Source of the DNA: Oscillibacter faecalis_A
Lineage (GTDB): Bacteria > Bacillota > Clostridia > Oscillospirales > Oscillospiraceae
Assembly (NCBI RefSeq): GCF_029218125.1
Contig: NZ_JARFXX010000012.1
Location: 1-43,808, forward strand
Direction of reading: 5' to 3'
DNA: 43,808 nucleotides
This document shows, in pieces, positions 34,546-42,582 of this stretch; the stretch's first letter is position 1; the number at the start of each line of letters is the position of its first letter. The position numbers and the translations under genes were made by a program. The notes beneath the pieces are model-generated. The model was not told where the DNA came from, ran no database searches, and worked only from the letters and a program-made list of their open reading frames with translations.

Positions 34546-35316
34546 TCAGCCCTCCATTCGTTCCAGCATTTCGCCGCAGAGCGCGGCGTAGTCCTCCGTG
34601 GCGGTGCAGCGGGGGGAGTAGAAGCACAGGGGCTTCAGCGCCAGCGGGGCCTTTTTTACGTCGATATTTTTGCGAATGTAGCTGTGGAACGCCAGCTCTG
34701 GCAGCATTTGCGGGAAATTCGCGATCATTTCCCGGTCCAGCGAGGCGCCGGTCTCCACGGCGGTCATGAAAATACCCAGCACGCGGATGTCGGGATTCAC
34801 CAGCTCTCGGACGTTCTGCACGGTTTCCAGCATGACGTTGTAGCCCTCGATGGAGTTCTTGTCCACCTTGATAGGAATGAGGATGTACTGCACGGCGACC
34901 AGCACATTGATGTTGAACAGGCTCTCCAGCGAGGGGGAGCAGTCGAAGAAAACGAAGTCATAGTCCTTGGGAATCTGCGGCACCAGCCGCTTGAGGGTCA
35001 TGTCCCGGCCAAAGGGCATCTCCTGCATGGCGGCAAGGGCCGGCGCCAGCAGGGAGCCGCCCCGGATGAGGTCCAGCCCCTCGATGGAGGTATGGCAGAT
35101 GGCGTCCGGGATTCGGTGGTCCTTATCCACGATGATGTCCGACAGCGTGATCTTGGAAACCTCGGTCAGCTCCAAATTGCTGGTGGCGTTGCCCTGGGTG
35201 TCCGTGTCCACAATGAGGACCTTTTTCCCCCGGCGTACCAGCTCACCGGCCAGATTGATGGCGGAGGTGGTCTTTCCGGTGCCGCCCTTCTGGTTCATGA
35301 TGGCGATGGTTTTCAT
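34546..35316 (-). CDS. parA: ParA-family partition ATPase
   Basis: 256-residue ATPase that moves ParB-bound DNA over the nucleoid. The deviant Walker A KGGTGKTT (10-17) with its signature lysine, DTDTQGN (37-43) and FFDCSPSLE (about 138-146) are intact. There is no N-terminal helix-turn-helix, so it is of the short (Ib/Soj) type, which normally leaves promoter control to another protein; here the small ribbon-helix-helix gene just upstream fits that role. It overlaps that gene by four bases. Confidence 0.93.
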   Translation of the reverse strand: MKTIAIMNQKGGTGKTTSAINLAGELVRRGKKVLIVDTDTQGNATSNLELTEVSKITLSDIIVDKDHRIPDAICHTSIEGLDLIRGGSLLAPALAAMQEMPFGRDMTLKRLVPQIPKDYDFVFFDCSPSLESLFNINVLVAVQYILIPIKVDKNSIEGYNVMLETVQNVRELVNPDIRVLGIFMTAVETGASLDREMIANFPQMLPELAFHSYIRKNIDVKKAPLALKPLCFYSPRCTATEDYAALCGEMLERMEG

Positions 35317-35483
35317 AGCGCCTCACCTTTCTTTTCAAGGTCCTCCACGCTGGAGACCTGCTCCATGATGCTGTCCAGCATGAACTGGGTCATGCTCATG
35401 CCCAGCCGGGTAGCGGCCAGCTTGATGCGGGTGCGCTCCGACTCTGTGGCGTATACCAGCAGCTTTACCTTCTTGTCCTCCAT
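35313..35483 (-). CDS. Small ribbon-helix-helix-type protein of the par operon
   Basis: 56-residue protein. It begins MEDKKVKLLVYATESERTR, with a short beta strand (KVKLLVYA) and then two helices (about 14-28, SERTRIKLAATRLG; and 30-44, SMTQFMLDSIMEQV) joined by a G-x-S turn, the CopG/Arc pattern. GGAGGG lies right before the ATG (GGAGGGAACCATG). The stop overlaps the parA start by four bases (ATGA), so it is the first gene of rhh-parA-parB. It probably represses the operon by binding the TGACAT...ATGTCA palindromes in its promoter, like the omega or CopG-type regulators of plasmid partition operons. Assignment is from pattern and position. Confidence 0.8.
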   Translation of the reverse strand: MEDKKVKLLVYATESERTRIKLAATRLGMSMTQFMLDSIMEQVSSVEDLEKKGEAL

Positions 35484-35538
35484 GGTTCCCTCCTTTGCAC
35501 GGTCCGCCCAAGCCGGTTCGACAGGATATGGGCGGAGT

Positions 35539-35596
35539 TGACATTATGATGTCATTTTTCAAAAAATATTATGACATTATAATGTCCATCTGTCAA
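35539..35596 (-). promoter_or_regulatory. par operon promoter with two palindromic operators
   Basis: On the minus strand TTGACA (35591-35596), a 17-base spacer and CATAAT (35568-35573) form the promoter. The perfect palindrome GACATTATAATGTC (35573-35586) lies in the spacer. A second palindrome, TGACATTATGATGTCA (35539-35554), has its centre 33 bp away, about three helical turns, over the transcript start region. A repressor at these sites would shut off the operon. Confidence 0.72.
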
Positions 35597-35676
35597 GAAA
35601 AAACAAGGACAGATGATGTCAAATTTTGCATTGACGGGGGAGGGTGAGGAAAGCGGCGTGTAAAAGGAGCTTACTT

Positions 35677-35697
35677 GGACAAAACTCGTGTGAGTCC
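35677..35697. promoter_or_regulatory. parS-like palindrome, site 5 (degenerate)
   Basis: GGACAAAACTCGTGTGAGTCC keeps the GGACAAAACTC arm and GAGT but has CGTGTG at the centre. It lies about 190 bp upstream of the first par gene, the place where plasmids often keep a centromere. Confidence 0.5.
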
Positions 35698-35744
35698 GAC
35701 AAAAACAGCGCGCTTTTATTGTACACCTTTGCTGAAGAAGGACG

Positions 35745-35779
35745 CAGAAAATCCCCGGCAGCGGAATGGCTGCCGGGGA
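35745..35779 (-). terminator. Terminator of the pho/pst gene row
   Basis: A 10-bp stem (35753-35762 with 35769-35778); on the minus strand ATTTTC follows it. It lies just after the phoR stop codon. Confidence 0.75.
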
Positions 35780-35806
35780 AGGTGAGAAAACAGAAAATGC
35801 GGCAGG

Positions 35807-37471
35807 TCAGGCGGCGTCCTTGGGGAGCGTCACGGTAATGACCGTGCCCTGTCCCGGTGTGCTGTCCAGTTGGACGGTGCCGTGATGGTAGGCAACGGCG
35901 TGCTTGACGATGGAAAGCCCCAGCCCCGTGCCGCCGATGGCCCGGGAATGGCTCTTGTCCACCCGGTAGAACCGCTCAAAGACCCGGCTTTGATCTGCCG
36001 GGGGGATGCCGATGCCAGTGTCCGCCACAGTCAGTGTCACGGCCTGAGGCGTTTCCGCCACCGTTACGGTGACGCTGCCGCCGGGGACATTGTACTTCAC
36101 GGCGTTTTCGCAGAGGTTGCGGACGGTCTCGCTCAAAAGCCGCCGTACACCGGTAAGGGTTCCCGCCGTGCCGTTGACGGTCAGCGTGACGTTCTGCGCC
36201 TGCGCCGCGGCGGACAGGGAGGCGGCAGCCTCCTGCGCCAGCGAGAGCAGCGACACCGATTCTCTCGGCATGGCCGCGCCCTCGTCCAACTGAGAAAGCC
36301 CCAGAATATCGTTGATGAGGGACACCAGCCGCTGGGCCTCCTGATGGATGCGCCCTAAGAAGCGGGGACGGTCTTCCGGCTGCACCAAATCATTTTCCAG
36401 CAGCTCCACGCTGCCGATAATGGATTGCAGCGGCGTTTTCAGCTCGTGGGAGACGTTGGCGGTAAACTCCCGGCGCATCCGCTCCGCCTCTGCCTGTTCT
36501 GTGACGTCAAAGGCCAGCAGCACAGCGCCGAAGACCTCGCCGCCGGAGTCGATTCGGCTCAGGTCGATCTGGTATTCCCGGCCCTGCCGCTGCTGCCGGA
36601 GCTGGGCGTGTCCCTGTGTCAAGGCGGCATCCACGGCGGCGCTGATGTCACTGCGGCGGTCCACCGTCAGAAAATCCCGGCCGATACAGCTCCGGTCCGT
36701 ACCGAACAGCGTCTGCGCGGCAGGGTTGATGCTGAGAATGCGGTGGTCCTGCCCCAAAAGCAGCAGCCCCTCCCGCATACTGTCGGTGATCTGCTCAAAT
36801 TCGTCCTGCCGCCGTTCCAAATCCCGGGCCTGCCGGTGCAGCGCCTGCTGCTGGGCATGAATACGGCTGAGAAGGGGGGAGAGCTCATCGTAGGCGTCAT
36901 TTTCCATCGGGTGCTCCAAATCGAGTTGGTTCAGAGGAGCCACTACCCGCTTTGCGGCGCGGCTTGCCAGCAGGGCGGACAGCCCTGCCGCCAGCAGCGC
37001 TACGGCGATAACCGCGTGGAGCAGCCCCAGCACCAGCATTCCCACGGTTTTCTGGCCGCCTGCAATTCGCAGTACAGACCCGTCGGACAGGCGCACGGCC
37101 TCATAAACGGTCTTTTCCGTCAGCGTGTCGGAATAGCGGACACTGCTGCCGCTGCCGGTCGTCAGGGCCTGCCGGATCTCCTCCCGCTGGGCGTGGTTTT
37201 CCATGGAGGCGGCGTCTGCCTGCGTGTCGCGAAGCACGGTTCCGTCCGGCGCTACCCATGTAAAGCGGCAGGCCGTGCCGGTGGGCAGGGAGGAAAGGTA
37301 ATCATCGCCCTCTGTCTCCACCGCAGAGGCCGCGAGGCGCAGCTCCTCCCGGAGCTGCTGCTCCCACACGGAGCCGAAATACCCATACAGGCAGCCGGAG
37401 AACACCAGCAGCGCCGCCAGCAGCACCGTCAAGGACGCGCCCAGCGCGGAGCGGAAGATTTTTCCGGTCAT
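35807..37471 (-). CDS. phoR: Phosphate-regulon sensor histidine kinase
   Basis: 554-residue membrane kinase. Two transmembrane helices (about 10-30 and 143-170) enclose an extracellular sensor (about 31-142). HAMP-like and PAS segments (about 171-325) follow, then the dimerisation box FTANVSHELKTPL with phospho-histidine H342, and the ATPase domain with NLCENAVKYN, DTGIGIP and GGTGLGLSIVK. AAAAT-type spacing is absent; the start overlaps the phoB stop by four bases, so the two are translated together. With the pst genes next door the signal is very likely phosphate, sensed through PhoU and the PstSCAB transporter. Confidence 0.9.
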   Translation of the reverse strand: MTGKIFRSALGASLTVLLAALLVFSGCLYGYFGSVWEQQLREELRLAASAVETEGDDYLSSLPTGTACRFTWVAPDGTVLRDTQADAASMENHAQREEIRQALTTGSGSSVRYSDTLTEKTVYEAVRLSDGSVLRIAGGQKTVGMLVLGLLHAVIAVALLAAGLSALLASRAAKRVVAPLNQLDLEHPMENDAYDELSPLLSRIHAQQQALHRQARDLERRQDEFEQITDSMREGLLLLGQDHRILSINPAAQTLFGTDRSCIGRDFLTVDRRSDISAAVDAALTQGHAQLRQQRQGREYQIDLSRIDSGGEVFGAVLLAFDVTEQAEAERMRREFTANVSHELKTPLQSIIGSVELLENDLVQPEDRPRFLGRIHQEAQRLVSLINDILGLSQLDEGAAMPRESVSLLSLAQEAAASLSAAAQAQNVTLTVNGTAGTLTGVRRLLSETVRNLCENAVKYNVPGGSVTVTVAETPQAVTLTVADTGIGIPPADQSRVFERFYRVDKSHSRAIGGTGLGLSIVKHAVAYHHGTVQLDSTPGQGTVITVTLPKDAA

Positions 37472-38142
37472 GGGGCCGCCTCCAGCCGGTAGCCCACATT
37501 CCGCACCGTTTCAATGAGCCGCCCGCAGTTACCCAGCTTTTGGCGGAGCGTACGGATGTGCATATCCAGCGTGCGGCTGTCGTCCATGTAGGCCATGTCC
37601 CAAACCTGCGTGTAGAGCTGCTCCCGGGTGAAGGCCATGCCGGGGCGGGAGAGGAACAGCCGCAGCAGCTCAAATTCCTTATAGGTGAGCTGCACCCGCT
37701 GCCCCTCCACTGTAACGGTGCGGCGTTCCGGGTCAAGGGAAATGCCGCCGGCGGAGAGAACGTGCCCGGTCTCCTGCGGCCTGCAGCGCCGCAGCACCGC
37801 CTTGACCCGGGAGACCATCTCCATCACGCCGAAGGGCTTTACCAGATAGTCGTCCGCCCCGAGGTCAAGGCTTTGAATCTTGTCATACTCCGCGCCCCTG
37901 GCTGTGGCCATGATGACGGGAATATCCCGGAAATTAGGGGAGGCCTTCATCCGCCGCAGCAGGGAAACACCGTCCTCCCCCGGCAGCATGACGTCCAGCA
38001 GCACCAGCTCCGGGGTCTCGGTCTGCAAAGCCTCCCAGAAGGCGGCTCCGTCCTCAAAGCCCCGGGCACCCAAGCCGGTGGAGTTCAGGGCATACAGCTC
38101 GATCTCCCGAATCCCGGCATCGTCCTCTACGCACCAGATCAT
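37468..38142 (-). CDS. phoB: Phosphate-regulon response regulator
   Basis: 224-residue OmpR/PhoB-type regulator. The receiver domain (1-115) has the acidic pocket E6/D7/D8, phosphoacceptor D50 (LLDVMLPGEDG), T80 and K102. The C-terminal winged helix (about 128-222) ends in the usual RTLRQKLG...VGYRL pattern. AAGGAG precedes the ATG. It lies 10 bases after phoU and overlaps phoR. Its probable target is the 11-bp direct-repeat box in front of pstS. Confidence 0.92.
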   Translation of the reverse strand: MIWCVEDDAGIREIELYALNSTGLGARGFEDGAAFWEALQTETPELVLLDVMLPGEDGVSLLRRMKASPNFRDIPVIMATARGAEYDKIQSLDLGADDYLVKPFGVMEMVSRVKAVLRRCRPQETGHVLSAGGISLDPERRTVTVEGQRVQLTYKEFELLRLFLSRPGMAFTREQLYTQVWDMAYMDDSRTLDMHIRTLRQKLGNCGRLIETVRNVGYRLEAAP

Positions 38143-38152
38143 ACGCTTCTCC

Positions 38153-38809
38153 TTATGTCAGAGTGATTTCGTCCTTGTGCACGCCGGTGACGGAGTAGAT
38201 GACCCACTCGGCAATGTTGGTGGCGTGGTCTCCGATTCGCTCATAGTATTTGGCGATCATCAGCAGGTCAAGGGCGTATTCGCCCTCTGTAGGCGCGGCG
38301 GCAATGCGGCTGATGAGGCTCTGCTTGATGCGGGCGAAGCAGTCATCCACGTAATCGTCATCGGCAATGACCTTTTTCGCTAAGATTATATCACATTTTA
38401 CATAGGCGTCTACACTTTCCGTCACCATTTGAATCACGGCCCGGGCCATTTCACGGAAAACGGCGTCATTTTCCGCCTGTCGGTCCTCCAAAAAGGCGAT
38501 GATCTCGGCAATGTCCTCTGCCTGATCGCCGATTCGCTCCATGTCGGTGATCATTTTCAAAGCGGCGGAGATCTGCCGCAGGTCCCGGGCCACGGGCTGC
38601 TGCTGGAGCAGCAGCCGCAGACAAAGGCTCTCAATGTCCCGCTCCTTGCGGTCGATCTCACTGTCCACCGGCGCGACCTTTTTCGCCAGCGTCCGGTCGC
38701 TCTCTGTCAGGGCCTTGGAGGCCAGCGCGATGACCTCCTCGCACAGCGCGCCCATTTCGATCATCTCGTGGTTGAGCTGGGCCAACTGTTCGTCAAAACG
38801 GTTTCTCAT
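38153..38809 (-). CDS. phoU: Phosphate-transport regulator PhoU
   Basis: 218-residue all-helical protein made of two repeated three-helix bundles (about 1-110 and 111-215) with the metal-binding type motifs seen in both halves (ERIGDQAEDIAE and ERIGDHATNIAEW). It links PstSCAB activity to PhoR and keeps the kinase off when phosphate is plentiful. GGGAGG precedes the ATG; the start lies one base after the pstB stop codon. Confidence 0.94.
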   Translation of the reverse strand: MRNRFDEQLAQLNHEMIEMGALCEEVIALASKALTESDRTLAKKVAPVDSEIDRKERDIESLCLRLLLQQQPVARDLRQISAALKMITDMERIGDQAEDIAEIIAFLEDRQAENDAVFREMARAVIQMVTESVDAYVKCDIILAKKVIADDDYVDDCFARIKQSLISRIAAAPTEGEYALDLLMIAKYYERIGDHATNIAEWVIYSVTGVHKDEITLT

Positions 38810-38810
38810 G

Positions 38811-39566
38811 TTATCCGAACCTCCCGGTGATGTAGTCCTCCGTCCGCTTGTCGGAGGGAGTGGAGAACAGGCGCTCGGTCTTTCCGAATTCCACCAGCTC
38901 GCCCAGCAGGAAAAACGCGGTGTTGTCGGAAACGCGGGCGGCCTGCTGCATATTGTGGGTCACCATGACCACAGTGTAGTCCTTTTTCAGCTCCACGGCC
39001 AGGTCCTCAATTTTGGAGGTGGAGATGGGGTCCAGTGCACTGGTGGATTCGTCCATCAGCAAAATCTCCGGCTCCACGGCCAGCGCCCGGGCGATGCAGA
39101 GCCGCTGCTGCTGGCCGCCGGAGAGGCCCAGCGCGCTTTTCTTCAGCCGGTCCTTTACCTCGTCCCAGATAGCGGCAGAGCGCAGAGAGCGCTCCACCAG
39201 CTCATCCAGCTTGGCGCGGCTGCGGATGCCGTGGGTCCGGGGGCCGTAGGCCACGTTGTCATAAATGCTCATGGGGAAGGGATTGGCCTTTTGAAAGACC
39301 ATGCCGATGCGCTTGCGGAGCCATGTGGGGTCCACGGCGCCGTCATAGATATTCTGTCCGTGAAAGTCTACCTCGCCGGTGATCCGCACGGAAGGGATGA
39401 GGTCATTCATGCGGTTCAGCGTCCGCAGAAACGTGGATTTTCCGCAGCCGGAGGGACCGATGAAGGCAGTGATCTCGTGGGGGGGAATTGCGATGGACAC
39501 GTCCCGGAGAGCGTGGGTCTGGCCGTACCAGAGGTTCAGGTTTTTTACATCCAATATAGGTTCCAT
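38811..39566 (-). CDS. pstB: Phosphate ABC transporter ATP-binding protein PstB
   Basis: 251-residue ATPase. Walker A GPSGCGKST, the signature LSGGQQQRLCIARALA, Walker B ILLMDESTSALDP and the PstB-type KKDYTVVMVTHNMQQAARVSD are intact. I prefer the ATG at 39566 with GAGG six bases upstream over an in-frame TTG at 39578 that overlaps pstA. It supplies energy for high-affinity phosphate uptake. Confidence 0.94.
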   Translation of the reverse strand: MEPILDVKNLNLWYGQTHALRDVSIAIPPHEITAFIGPSGCGKSTFLRTLNRMNDLIPSVRITGEVDFHGQNIYDGAVDPTWLRKRIGMVFQKANPFPMSIYDNVAYGPRTHGIRSRAKLDELVERSLRSAAIWDEVKDRLKKSALGLSGGQQQRLCIARALAVEPEILLMDESTSALDPISTSKIEDLAVELKKDYTVVMVTHNMQQAARVSDNTAFFLLGELVEFGKTERLFSTPSDKRTEDYITGRFG

Positions 39567-39574
39567 AGGTATCC

Positions 39575-40426
39575 TCAATTCTTTTTCAGCTTCCGGCCCA
39601 GCAGGGCGGCGGAAAGGTTGATGAGCAGGGTCAGCAGCATCAGGATGGAGGCGATGGAAAAGGCCACCGCCGTTTCGCCCCGCTCGTTGGCGTAGACGTA
39701 CAGCGCCACCGTCAGCGTGGCGGAGGAGGTGTGCAGCGCCTTATAAAAGCCGCTGAGCACCAGACCAAAGCCTGCGGTGTACAGCAGCGCGGCACTCTCA
39801 CCCACAATGCGGCCCACGGCCAGAATGCAGCCGGTGACGATTCCGTCAATGGCGTTGGGGAGCACCACGGTGCGGATCATGCGCCATTTTCCGGCGCCCA
39901 GCCCCAGCGCCCCCTCCCGGTAGGACTGGGGGACGGTCTTGAGGCTTTCCTGCGTGGTGCGGAGGATGGTAGGCAGAATCATGACCACCAGCGTCAAGCC
40001 ACCGGCCAGAATGCCCGCCTGCAAATTCATTTTCTGTACGAACAGCAGCATTCCCACCAGTCCGAAAATAATGGAGGGGATGCCGGTGAGGGTCTCGGCG
40101 GCAAACTCAATGAGACTCACCAGCCGCCGGTTCTCCGCGTATTCCGTCAGGTATACGGCGGCACCTACGCCCAGCGGCAGGACGATGACCATGGCCACGA
40201 AAATAATATAGAGCGTGTTCAGGATATTCGGCAGGATGCCGATGGTATTTTGAATATAGCTGGTCTGGCCGGAGAGCAGGTCCCATGTCAGATTGGGAAG
40301 GCCCCGGCAGAAGATATAGCCGATGAGAAAGATCAGCAGGGCGCAGGTCACACCGACGCAGAAAATCATGCACAGGCGCAGCCCCAGATCATAGGCCCTG
40401 CGGCGGGGAGAAAGACGCTGGTCCAT
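39575..40426 (-). CDS. pstA: Phosphate ABC transporter permease PstA
   Basis: 283-residue inner-membrane permease with about six hydrophobic segments. The conserved coupling loop ESLKTVPQSYREGALGLGAGKWRMI is visible near residues 160-185. The ATG at 40426 has AAGGAGG upstream and starts one base after pstC ends; the frame continues upstream into pstC without a ribosome site. Confidence 0.93.
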   Translation of the reverse strand: MDQRLSPRRRAYDLGLRLCMIFCVGVTCALLIFLIGYIFCRGLPNLTWDLLSGQTSYIQNTIGILPNILNTLYIIFVAMVIVLPLGVGAAVYLTEYAENRRLVSLIEFAAETLTGIPSIIFGLVGMLLFVQKMNLQAGILAGGLTLVVMILPTILRTTQESLKTVPQSYREGALGLGAGKWRMIRTVVLPNAIDGIVTGCILAVGRIVGESAALLYTAGFGLVLSGFYKALHTSSATLTVALYVYANERGETAVAFSIASILMLLTLLINLSAALLGRKLKKN

Positions 40427-40427
40427 G

Positions 40428-41387
40428 TCAGCCCTCCTTTCTGCGCTTGACGCACACATTTAAAAATACATTGATGAGCATGATAAATAGAAACAGCACC
40501 AGCGCGATGGAGTAAAGCGCCTGATGATAAAGACTCCCCACCCGGGCGTAGGCCATGCCGGAGACGATGCCGGTGGTGAGAAAGCGCACCGGTGTAAAGA
40601 GACCCGGCATATTGGACACGTTACCTGCCACCATGATGATGGCCATAGCCTCGCCGATGGCCCGGCCCACGCCCAGCACCACCGCGGTAGCCACACCGCT
40701 GCGGGCGGCGTGAAGACTGACGCGGAACCATGTTTCCGTTTCCGTGGCACCCAGCGCCAGACTGGCCTCCTCATACTCCCGGGGAACGGCCCGCAGCGCC
40801 GTTTCCGATACGTTGATGATAGAGGGCAGAATCATGATGGCCAGCACGATGATGGCCGCCAGCAGACAGGCGCCGGAGCCAAGGCTGAACGCCTTCTGAA
40901 TGGCGGGCACCAGCACGATCATGCCCACAAGGCCGTACACTACAGAAGGGATTCCTGCCAAAAGCTGCACGGCAGTGCGAATCACGGCTGCCAGCCGCGG
41001 CGGCGCGGCCTTAGCCAAGAACATGGCGGTCATCAGCCCCACCGGTACGCCCACCACGATCGCCCCGGCAGTGCCGTACACAGAGGTGAGGATAAAGGCC
41101 AGAATGCCGAACTGTGCGCCGGTGGTGGTATTCGTGGGGTCCCAGACCCGGCCCAACAGAAATTTGAACAGGCCGATCTCCCGGATGGCAGGCAGGCCGG
41201 AGAGAATCAGGTACAGGCTGATGAGCAGCACAAAGGCCACCGCCACAATGCCGCAGAGCAGGAAGATCAGGTGAATCACTTCCTCCATGGCCTTTCGGGC
41301 GCGGTAGCTGCTCCGCTCCGGCTCATGGGGGGCATTTACCATGCTCTCCGCTGCGTTTACAGCGGTCAGAATTGCGTCAGAGTCCAT
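40428..41387 (-). CDS. pstC: Phosphate ABC transporter permease PstC
   Basis: 319-residue permease partner of PstA, with about six to seven hydrophobic segments after a hydrophilic 35-residue N-terminus. The coupling loop SETALRAVPREYEEASLALGATETETW (about 193-219) and the GVPVGLMTAMFLA segment are typical. AAAGGAG precedes the ATG. It follows pstS by 101 bases that include a hairpin. Confidence 0.93.
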   Translation of the reverse strand: MDSDAILTAVNAAESMVNAPHEPERSSYRARKAMEEVIHLIFLLCGIVAVAFVLLISLYLILSGLPAIREIGLFKFLLGRVWDPTNTTTGAQFGILAFILTSVYGTAGAIVVGVPVGLMTAMFLAKAAPPRLAAVIRTAVQLLAGIPSVVYGLVGMIVLVPAIQKAFSLGSGACLLAAIIVLAIMILPSIINVSETALRAVPREYEEASLALGATETETWFRVSLHAARSGVATAVVLGVGRAIGEAMAIIMVAGNVSNMPGLFTPVRFLTTGIVSGMAYARVGSLYHQALYSIALVLFLFIMLINVFLNVCVKRRKEG

Positions 41388-41420
41388 ACAAGGCTCCTTT
41401 CTTCGTTTTCATGGGAACAG

Positions 41421-41446
41421 CCTCCACCCACAGCGGTGGATGGAGG
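41421..41446 (-). other. Hairpin between pstS and pstC
   Basis: CCTCCACC...GGTGGATGGAGG forms an imperfect stem in the 101-base gap. No T-run follows on the minus strand, so it is more likely a 3' stabilising structure that raises pstS over pstCAB expression than a full terminator. Confidence 0.5.
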
Positions 41447-41488
41447 TGGACCCGGTCGAGAGGGGTATGTTGTAGTCTGTTTGCTTTT

Positions 41489-42364
41489 TTATTGAGCTAC
41501 GGGAACCGCACCGGCGGACTTGATGAGGTCATTGGCAGCGGAGGACGTAGCGAAGTCGAAGAACGCCTGAGCGGCAGGAGACAGGGCCTCGCCGGTGCGG
41601 GTCACCAGCACGAAGGGCCGCTGAATGGCATAGCTTCCGTCCAGAACAGTTTCCTCAGTGCAGGCCACGCCGCCCACGGTCAGAGCCTTGATGGTATCCT
41701 TGCCTTCTACAGCGGAGAGGGAGGCATAGCCGATGGCGTTGGGATTGCCAGCCACCGCTTCAATGACGCCGCCGGTGGAGGTCAGCTCCTGGTCCAGCTT
41801 GCAGGCGTCCCTGGTGTTGGTGATGGACTCAAAACCGTCCCGGGTGCCGCTGCCAGCCTCGCGGCCGATGCAGGAGATGGTGCCGGCCTCGCCGCCCACC
41901 TCGCTCCAGTCGGTGATCTCACCGGTGAAGATCTGGGCGATCTGTTCCACGCTCAGGTCCTCCACCTTGCTGCCCGCGTTGACGATGACAGCGATACCGT
42001 CCAGCGCCACGGTGGTGCCGGTCAGGCCGCCGGCGATCTCCTCGTCCTTCAGGGCGCGGGAGGAAAGGCCGATGTCGGCGGAGCCGTTGGAGGCGGCCTC
42101 AATGCCCGCGCCGGAGCCGGTGGGGTCATAGGTGACGGAAACGCCGCTGTTGTCCGCCATGAACTGCTCACTGAGAATGCCGATGACCTTCTCCATGGAA
42201 GTGGAGCCGTTAGTGGACACGCTGCCGGACAGGGCGGCAGGCGTCTCGGTTCCGGTGGTGGAGCCAGTGCTGTCAGCGGCAGGGGCGTCCGTCTTGGAGC
42301 CGCAGCCGGTGAGAGCGGCCATGCTCAGGGCCAGTGTTAAAAGCAATGCAAGTGTCTTTTTCAT
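41489..42364 (-). CDS. pstS: Phosphate-binding lipoprotein PstS
   Basis: 291-residue substrate-binding lipoprotein. The signal peptide ends in the lipobox LTGC (C21), and a Ser/Thr-rich tether follows. VSTNGSTSMEKVIGIL (about 50-65), YDPTGSGAGIEA, DIGLSSRALKDEE and GREAGSGTRDGFESI are the phosphate-binding loops of the family. AGAGGA precedes the ATG. It is the first gene of the row pstSCAB-phoU-phoBR under a Pho-box promoter. Confidence 0.94.
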   Translation of the reverse strand: MKKTLALLLTLALSMAALTGCGSKTDAPAADSTGSTTGTETPAALSGSVSTNGSTSMEKVIGILSEQFMADNSGVSVTYDPTGSGAGIEAASNGSADIGLSSRALKDEEIAGGLTGTTVALDGIAVIVNAGSKVEDLSVEQIAQIFTGEITDWSEVGGEAGTISCIGREAGSGTRDGFESITNTRDACKLDQELTSTGGVIEAVAGNPNAIGYASLSAVEGKDTIKALTVGGVACTEETVLDGSYAIQRPFVLVTRTGEALSPAAQAFFDFATSSAANDLIKSAGAVPVAQ

Positions 42365-42416
42365 GTTGTTCTTCCTCTTTTCAGATATTCGGGATTCACT
42401 CCTCGGTACGCTTATC

Positions 42417-42471
42417 AGTGTAGCGGTGCCATGTAAAATGAAAAAGACAACCTATGTAAAATCCATGTCAA
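42417..42471 (-). promoter_or_regulatory. pstS promoter with Pho box (11-bp repeats)
   Basis: On the minus strand TTGACAT (42465-42471), TTTACAT (42454-42460), a degenerate TGTCTTT (42443-42449) and TTTACAT (42431-42437) recur every 11-12 bp, followed nine bases later by a possible -10 TACACT (42417-42422). Tandem TTNACA words at 11 bp are the PhoP/PhoB recognition pattern of Gram-positive bacteria. Confidence 0.72.
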
Positions 42472-42496
42472 ATCAGGGGCCGCTTCGCGGATCTTC

Positions 42497-42524
42497 TTGC
42501 AAAAACGCGCTGGTTCGGTATAAT
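42497..42524 (+). promoter_or_regulatory. Promoter of the pyruvate kinase-like gene
   Basis: TTGCAA (42497-42502), a 16-base spacer and TATAAT (42519-42524) lie 58 bases before the start codon. The leader contains a small GGCC-rich hairpin (CCGGCCAGGGGCCGG, 42551-42565). Confidence 0.7.
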
Positions 42525-42582
42525 GGGATTCAATTATAAATAAAAAGGACCGGCCAGGGGCCGGAGAAGGGAAGCACCTGCT

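Larger units (their letters stand above)
35484..35806. other. Control region upstream of the par operon
   Basis: 323 bases between the par operon start and the 3' end of phoR. It holds the par promoter with its operators (35539-35596), a half-site (35616-35621), the fifth parS-like palindrome (35677-35697) and the phoR terminator (35745-35779). No supported ORF. Confidence 0.7.
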
